From the NCBI RefSeq assembly GCF_014779555.2, contig NZ_CP094357.1, positions 6,014,001 to 6,078,000 on the forward strand: DNA of 64,000 nt. The letters run 5' to 3'. Numbering within the stretch: position 1 is the stretch's first letter; each line of letters starts with the position of its first letter. Source of the DNA: Lysobacter capsici (GTDB taxonomy: Bacteria > Pseudomonadota > Gammaproteobacteria > Xanthomonadales > Xanthomonadaceae). Of this stretch, positions 59,985-64,000 are shown piece by piece. The notes under the pieces were generated by a model. That model was given only the letters and a program-made list of their open reading frames with translations. It was not told the origin of the DNA and did not search any database. The position numbers and the translations under genes are program-made.

Positions 59985-60938
59985 ATGGCCACCGCCTCCA
60001 GCAAGAAGGTCGTGCTCGCCGCATTGTTCGGCAACACCGCCATCGCGGTCACCAAGCTGATCGCGGCCGCGATCACCGGCAGCTCGGCGATGCTGAGCGA
60101 AGGCATCCACTCGCTGGTCGATACCTGCAACGAACTCCTGCTGCTGTACGGCATGAAGCGCGCGCAGCGGCCACCCGACGCGACCCAGCCGTTCGGTTAC
60201 GGCCGCGAAGTGTATTTCTGGAGTTTCATCGTCGCCTTGCTGGTGTTCGCGCTGGGCGCGGGCATTTCCTTCTACGAAGGCATCACCCACCTGCAGCATC
60301 CAACGCCGATGGAACGCCCGCTCATCAACTATGCGGTGCTCGGGATTTCCATGGTGTTCGAAGGCATTTCCTGGTGGGTGGCGATGAAGGCTTTCCGCGC
60401 GACCAAGGGCAGCCGCGGCTGGTTCGAGACCTTTCGCGCCAGCAAGGATGCCAGCACCTTCACCGTGTTGTTCGAAGACACCGCGGCGCTGTGCGGCCTG
60501 TCGATCGCGTTCGCGGGCGTCGCCCTGTCGCATGCCACCGGCAATCCGATCTACGACGGCTACGCCTCGATCGGGATCGGCGTGGTACTCGCGGTCGCCT
60601 CGTTCCTGCTCGCGCGGGAAACCAAGGGCCTGCTGCTCGGCGAGGCCGCGCATCCGCATGTGCGCGACTCGATCCTGCGCATCGCCGACAGCGACGAGGG
60701 CATCCGTTCGGCGAACGGCGTGTTGACCATGCAGCTCGGTCCTAATTCGGTGCTCGCCACCTTGAGCGCTGAATTCGAAGACGATTTGCTGATCCCGCAG
60801 GTCGAAGCCTGCGTCAATCGCATCGAGGCCGCGGTGCGCCGCGAGCATCCCGACGTGGTGGCCTTGTTCGTGAAACCGCAGACCGCGCAGGTCTGGCGGC
60901 AGCGCATGGCCCGGTTGCGCGACGATCCGCCATCATGA
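59985..60938 (+). CDS. Cation diffusion facilitator (CDF) exporter
   Basis: A 317-residue inner-membrane protein with six helices and a cytosolic C-terminal domain. The first helices carry 'SSAMLSEGIHSLVDTCNELLLLYGMKRAQRPPDATQPFGYGRE', with H42 and D46 in 'HSLVD' as transport-site ligands, and the fifth 'FTVLFEDTAALCGLSIAF' with the ED pair. This is the SLC30A9/YdfM-like branch of the CDF family, exporting Zn2+, Mn2+ or Fe2+ against protons. An AGGAG lies eight bases upstream of the ATG. Monocistronic. Confidence 0.9.
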   Translation: MATASSKKVVLAALFGNTAIAVTKLIAAAITGSSAMLSEGIHSLVDTCNELLLLYGMKRAQRPPDATQPFGYGREVYFWSFIVALLVFALGAGISFYEGITHLQHPTPMERPLINYAVLGISMVFEGISWWVAMKAFRATKGSRGWFETFRASKDASTFTVLFEDTAALCGLSIAFAGVALSHATGNPIYDGYASIGIGVVLAVASFLLARETKGLLLGEAAHPHVRDSILRIADSDEGIRSANGVLTMQLGPNSVLATLSAEFEDDLLIPQVEACVNRIEAAVRREHPDVVALFVKPQTAQVWRQRMARLRDDPPS

Positions 60939-61112
60939 CGATGGTCTGAGCGCGGCGCGGTCGGCCTGCATCGCCAAGGCGCGCCAACGCATCATCCGGA
61001 CTCTTCGTGAGCGGCTCGTTGTCGCCGCGAACCGCGCCGTGCCTGCGTTTAATGCTCTCTTCACCGTGCCACCGTAGGCTGCTTGTGTACCGATCCCCCC
61101 GGTTCGGCGGAG

Positions 61113-62393
61113 ATGAAGCGCATTCGCCTGCTGCACGCTCCCATCCGCGCCGTCGCGATCGCGGCGCTCGCGATGTCGTTCGCCGGTTCGGTCGCCGCGG
61201 CGGCCGGCACGCAGGCGTGCAAGCAACGCGTGCTGCGGGAATTCGGCTGGCGCTTCGTTTCTTCCGAGAGCAACGCGGTCGAGATCCATCCCGGGCATCC
61301 CTGCGACCGGCGCGATCTGGCCGAAGCGAAGGCCGCCGGCGATCTGACCGTCGCGATGCCCGCCGGCCTCGCGGCGAGCGAACGCGAACGCGTGTTCGAC
61401 GGTTTGTTGCGGCATCCGGCCACTCACTGCGCCTACGGCTTCGCGCTGGGCGCGGCGACGCGGCGCGCGGTCGATCGGCTGGTCGACAACCGCGGCTTCG
61501 CTTTCACCGCCGTGCAGATCGGCTGGATCGGCTTCGGCGCGAGCGGATCGGCGCACGACGGCTGGACGCCGATCGCCTTGTTCGGCCGCGGCTACAAGCC
61601 TCGCGGCGGCAATTCGCGCGCGATCGACGCCTTCTACGGCGGCCGGGTCCGCGCCGAATGCGGCGTCGGCCGGCAGGTCGCGCAATACGCCACCCAGGCT
61701 GAACTCTATGGCCGCGACGGCTTCGACAGCCAGTTCGACGCCGACGAAATCGTCATCGGCACCTTCAATCGCCTGCACCGCACACGCAGCATTCTGCTGG
61801 GCAGCTCCGCCGGCGACTTCACCCACGACGGTCGCGCCAGCGCCGCCGCGGCGAGCGGGCGACAGGCGTTCATGGGCTTGCCGGGCTTCGTCTTCCACGT
61901 GTTCGACCGCGCCAGCCTGGACGATCTGAACAACCAGGCCGAGAACTTCGTCGTCTACGACGTCAGTGCGCAGGCGGCTGCGGCACTGCGCCGTCATGGC
62001 GGCTTCGAGTACTACAACGACCGCAACCGCGAAATCTGGTCGCTGGCGCGATCGTTGAAACTGGACAAGTCGAAACGCTTGTTCGAGCGCCTGCTGTACG
62101 AGCGCGATACCGCCCTGCGCGCCGCGTTGTCGGACGATGCGCGCGTCACCGTCGCGAAGATCGACCGCCTGCTCGCCGATCCGTTCTATCGCGGCTTTTC
62201 GATCTATGTTCACAAGCTCGGGATCAAGCCGGTCGGTTTCCATATCGCCCGCTTGCTCGACCGCAATCCGCGCACGCCGTTCCGGGTCGAACTGGCCCTA
62301 CACAATCTGCACACGAGCTTGTACGACCGCTATGTGGCGTATCGGCTGGCGCAGTGCGCCGGCACGGTTACCGACGTTAGTCGCGGATCTTGA
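61113..62393 (+). CDS. Exported protein with possible transglutaminase (Tgl-like) resemblance
   Basis: A 426-residue protein with a Sec signal peptide (cleavage near 'SVAAAAG', residue ~31). I do not recognise it surely. The segment with C183 in 'RAECGVG' followed by 'GRDGFDSQFDADEIVIGTF', and later E277 in 'NNQAENFVVYDV', is similar in spacing to the catalytic region of Bacillus-type Tgl protein-glutamine gamma-glutamyltransferases. The rest is unlike that short enzyme. Several other Cys (36, 64, 106) suggest disulfides. ATG 61113 has GGAG immediately before it, an awkward spacing. Its 3' end overlaps the next gene on the other strand by 17 bp. Confidence 0.6.
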   Translation: MKRIRLLHAPIRAVAIAALAMSFAGSVAAAAGTQACKQRVLREFGWRFVSSESNAVEIHPGHPCDRRDLAEAKAAGDLTVAMPAGLAASERERVFDGLLRHPATHCAYGFALGAATRRAVDRLVDNRGFAFTAVQIGWIGFGASGSAHDGWTPIALFGRGYKPRGGNSRAIDAFYGGRVRAECGVGRQVAQYATQAELYGRDGFDSQFDADEIVIGTFNRLHRTRSILLGSSAGDFTHDGRASAAAASGRQAFMGLPGFVFHVFDRASLDDLNNQAENFVVYDVSAQAAAALRRHGGFEYYNDRNREIWSLARSLKLDKSKRLFERLLYERDTALRAALSDDARVTVAKIDRLLADPFYRGFSIYVHKLGIKPVGFHIARLLDRNPRTPFRVELALHNLHTSLYDRYVAYRLAQCAGTVTDVSRGS

Positions 62394-62625
62394 AGTCCGG
62401 GTTTTCATTGAGGCTGCCATCGACTTCGAGCACTACGAAGCGCTGGCCGTTGGCATGGAATACGACCGGGATCGGGTCGAGGAACATCGGCCGTCGTACG
62501 AAGCGCAAGGTCCAGCCGAATTGTTCCAGCGTGGCCAGCGCGTCGAGCTGGGCTGGCTTCAGGCCCTCGCGCAGGCCTGCCGGGCTGACGACTTGCGCGG
62601 ATTGGCGGCGGTCGCGGTCGGTCAT
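62377..62625 (-). CDS. Conserved small protein, 82 aa
   Basis: A short cytosolic protein with 'GLREGLKPAQLDALATLEQFGWTLRFVRRPMFLDPIPVVFHANGQRFVVLEVDGSLNENPDFKIRD'-type composition; the core 'TLEQFGW.LRFVRRPMF...PVVF' is of a kind seen as a conserved uncharacterised protein across gammaproteobacteria (recalled, not searched). An AGGAGA site precedes the ATG. It overlaps the convergent exported protein gene by 17 bp. Function unknown. Confidence 0.75.
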   Translation of the reverse strand: MTDRDRRQSAQVVSPAGLREGLKPAQLDALATLEQFGWTLRFVRRPMFLDPIPVVFHANGQRFVVLEVDGSLNENPDFKIRD

Positions 62626-62821
62626 GGGGCGGCGTCTCCTCGCGCGCTACGGGGTAGTGCGCACATTAACGCATGATCGAGGTGGGTCCTGTCGTGTGAT
62701 GGGGGCCTTATTTTTGGGTTTGCTTTTGAACGGATGGAATCCGGCTGGAACCTTCAAAGGCTTCAAAGGCTTCAAAGCTTCGGAGCTTTGAGGCAAAGGC
62801 AACAGCTTCCGCCCGCAAGCG
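62626..62821. other. Intergenic leader of repeat copy C
   Basis: It contains GCTTTTGAACGGATGGAATCC, which resembles CTTTTGACCGAAGGGAATCC inside copy A, and short tandem CTTCAAAGG units (62753-62780). It looks like a decayed left part of the composite element whose intact form is at 34424-34964. No gene is supported. Confidence 0.5.
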
Positions 62822-63035
62822 GGCGGGTTACTTTCTTTTGTCTAAAGCAACAAAAGAAAGGTAACCAAAGAAAAATGCTTTGTTGTGAATCAAGTGCCCT
62901 CAAGTTCGGTGCTGACGCGGGCACGCGCCACACGGGACATCCTGTCCCGGTGGCGCGCGGCGCACATCCCTGTGCGCCGCCCTTCGGGTGTGCTTTTGTT
63001 CTCGCGAGTTACATGCTTCGCAGCGCTTGAGGAAC
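62822..63035 (+). repeat. Intergenic repeat element, copy C
   Basis: A 214 bp copy nearly matching copy B (34751-34964), with the same three hairpins (arms at 62831-62841 and 62850-62860 for the first) and the same right edge, CAGCGCTT..GGAAC. It lies 42 bp past the stop of the minus-strand katE gene, in the same position and orientation relative to the gene as copy B. Open frames across it are not genes. Confidence 0.8.
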
Positions 63036-63077
63036 GTTGAGTTCGATGCTGAAAGGCCGGTATTTACGGCGAATCTA

Positions 63078-64000
63078 TTACGCCAACGTACGCAACGTGG
63101 GCTCGCGTTCCCATTGCCGGGTCTTGGCCAGCTTGACGAAGGTGGCGGGCTTGTCGGCGGCGACTACGCCGTCGTCGGGCTTGATGCCGGCCGCGGCCAA
63201 TACCTGGCGTGCGCCGTCGTCGAGGGCGATCGCTTTGAGATGGCCGAATGCGTCGCGGACGAAATCGATCGCCGCCGCTTCGCTCGCCAGGCGTTTGCCC
63301 GCGGCTGGCGACAGCACCAGCGCGACCGCGTCGAACACCAGAGACGGCGTGCCGGCGAGTTGTCCGTCGGCGGGTTGTTGCTTGCCGTCGCTGAGCTTGG
63401 CGCCGCCGAGTTTCGGCGCGACGATCTTGACCCGCGCGCCGGCCGCCTCCACCGCCTTGCGCAAGGCCTTGAGCGTGGCCGCGTCGGAGCCTTCGTCGAT
63501 CAGGATGCCGACGCAACGCCCGGCCAGGGTGTCCTTCATCTTGCCGATTAGCTGCAGCATCGGCGAAGGCGGCATGTCCACCGGCTCCACCGCCGCGGGC
63601 GGCGCTGGCGGCAGGCGCTCGAGTCCCAGGCCATCTGCGACCCGTTTCGCGAGATCGGCATCGATGTGGCGCAGATGGCCGACGATCGCTTCGCGCACAT
63701 GCGCGGTCCCGACCTTGGACAGTTCGAACACCAGCGCCGACGCCATGTGCGCCTGTTCGGGCACGGTCTGGCTGCGGTAGAAAAGCCGCGCCTGGCTGTA
63801 ATGATCGGCGAAGCTTTCCGCGCGGATGCGGCTCTTGACGCCGTCGTCGCCGGCCACCGCCGCACTGCGGAAACCGGCCGGGGTTTCGCGCGGCGAGGTC
63901 GGGTCGAGCGAACTGGGTTCGTAGTTGACCCGCCCCTTCGGCACCTGCATCTGCATGTGGCCGTCGCGTTGCTGATTGGTGAACGGGCACTTGGGCGCGT
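63078..64000 (-). CDS. katE: Large-subunit catalase (HPII type), 5' truncated by window edge
   Basis: The frame runs off the right edge, so only the C-terminal ~307 residues are visible. They begin with the end of the catalase core ('NQQRDGHMQMQVPKGRVNYEPSSLDP', then 'GDDGVKSRIRAESFADHYSQARLFYRSQTVPEQAHMASALVFELSKV'), typical of clade II catalases. They continue with the flavodoxin/DJ-1-like C-terminal domain ('LAGRCVGILIDEGSDAATLKALRKAVEAAGARVKIVAPKLGG', 'FDAVALVLSPAAGKRLASEAAAIDFVRDAFGHLKAIALDDGARQVLAAAGI'). Large-subunit catalases decompose H2O2 in the cytosol, mostly in stationary phase. Repeat copy C follows its stop. Confidence 0.93.
   Translation of the reverse strand, partial: APKCPFTNQQRDGHMQMQVPKGRVNYEPSSLDPTSPRETPAGFRSAAVAGDDGVKSRIRAESFADHYSQARLFYRSQTVPEQAHMASALVFELSKVGTAHVREAIVGHLRHIDADLAKRVADGLGLERLPPAPPAAVEPVDMPPSPMLQLIGKMKDTLAGRCVGILIDEGSDAATLKALRKAVEAAGARVKIVAPKLGGAKLSDGKQQPADGQLAGTPSLVFDAVALVLSPAAGKRLASEAAAIDFVRDAFGHLKAIALDDGARQVLAAAGIKPDDGVVAADKPATFVKLAKTRQWEREPTLRTLA

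Noticed and set aside
62753-62780. Short tandem CTTCAAAGG units considered as a CRISPR or VNTR array
   Set aside because: The units are adjacent without spacers and number about three; they belong to the degenerate edge of the repeat element.
62734-63030. Open frame across repeat copy C
   Set aside because: It reads through hairpins and tandem CTTCAAAGG units; it is non-coding repeat sequence.

Overview
The window is a high-GC, gene-dense chromosomal stretch with the habits of a Lysobacter-like Xanthomonadaceae bacterium: many secreted or TonB-linked proteins, CopL-type copper proteins, a DUF6289 small secreted protein, GumN/TraB-like proteins and 'GCGGCTTGCGCCGC' REP-type hairpins. The genus is an inference from gene content; no rRNA, tRNA, CRISPR array, phage or complete insertion sequence was seen. 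Both edge genes are cut: a serine beta-lactamase-like protein on the left and a large-subunit catalase (KatE type) on the right.

Layout. 1-5.8 kb: beta-lactamase-like protein, a LytS/LytTR-type two-component pair, a CPA1 Na+/H+ antiporter, an orphan protein and a small P-loop ATPase. 6.3-11.4 kb: GST, a TetR regulator with its membrane-protein partner and a clear palindromic operator, two GNAT enzymes flanking a low-GC patch that holds a nuclease-like gene, and a DUF6289 protein. 11.5-19.6 kb: a PD40 propeller protein, an internally duplicated exported protein, two LysR regulators, an epoxide-hydrolase-like enzyme and a siderophore-type TonB-dependent receptor. 19.7-26.7 kb: a Cys-rich secreted peptide, a DUF2268 metallopeptidase, a thioesterase, LysR, two overlapping metallo-beta-lactamase-fold genes and phosphoglucomutase. 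26.8-29.6 kb: a compact arsenic locus, arsR-acr3 divergent from arsH-arsC. 29.6-34.2 kb: an NTF2-like protein, a VOC protein, MarR divergent from an exported hydrolase, and a second beta-lactamase-like protein.

34.3-35.0 kb is non-coding and holds a large inverted-repeat element; a further copy lies at 62.8-63.0 kb. 35-39.5 kb carries a copper-flavoured minus-strand set: tandem TonB_C protein, CopL, cytochrome c and a DUF411 lipoprotein. 39.9-44.8 kb is a probable five-gene operon: a small ribbon-helix-helix-like protein, a membrane-anchored binding-protein-like protein, TelA, a binding-protein/VWA fusion lipoprotein and an XpaC-like protein. I regard this as the best candidate for an under-described envelope stress system. 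48.6-55.4 kb holds a metal-acquisition set: CopL-like protein, TonB-dependent receptor, a PepSY membrane protein and a PepSY/2Fe-2S/FNR fusion reductase. It is transcribed divergently from a HutC-like regulator whose likely operators lie between them. 55.5-64 kb: VOC protein, a Cys-rich peptide, a third beta-lactamase-like protein, two TraB-like proteins, a CDF cation exporter, an unknown exported protein and katE.

Three small secreted Cys-rich proteins (19.7, 44.9 and 55.9 kb) share a leader motif, and two of them share a six-Cys pattern, so they look like a dispersed family of unknown function. All functional statements rest on reading motifs by eye; no database search was run.
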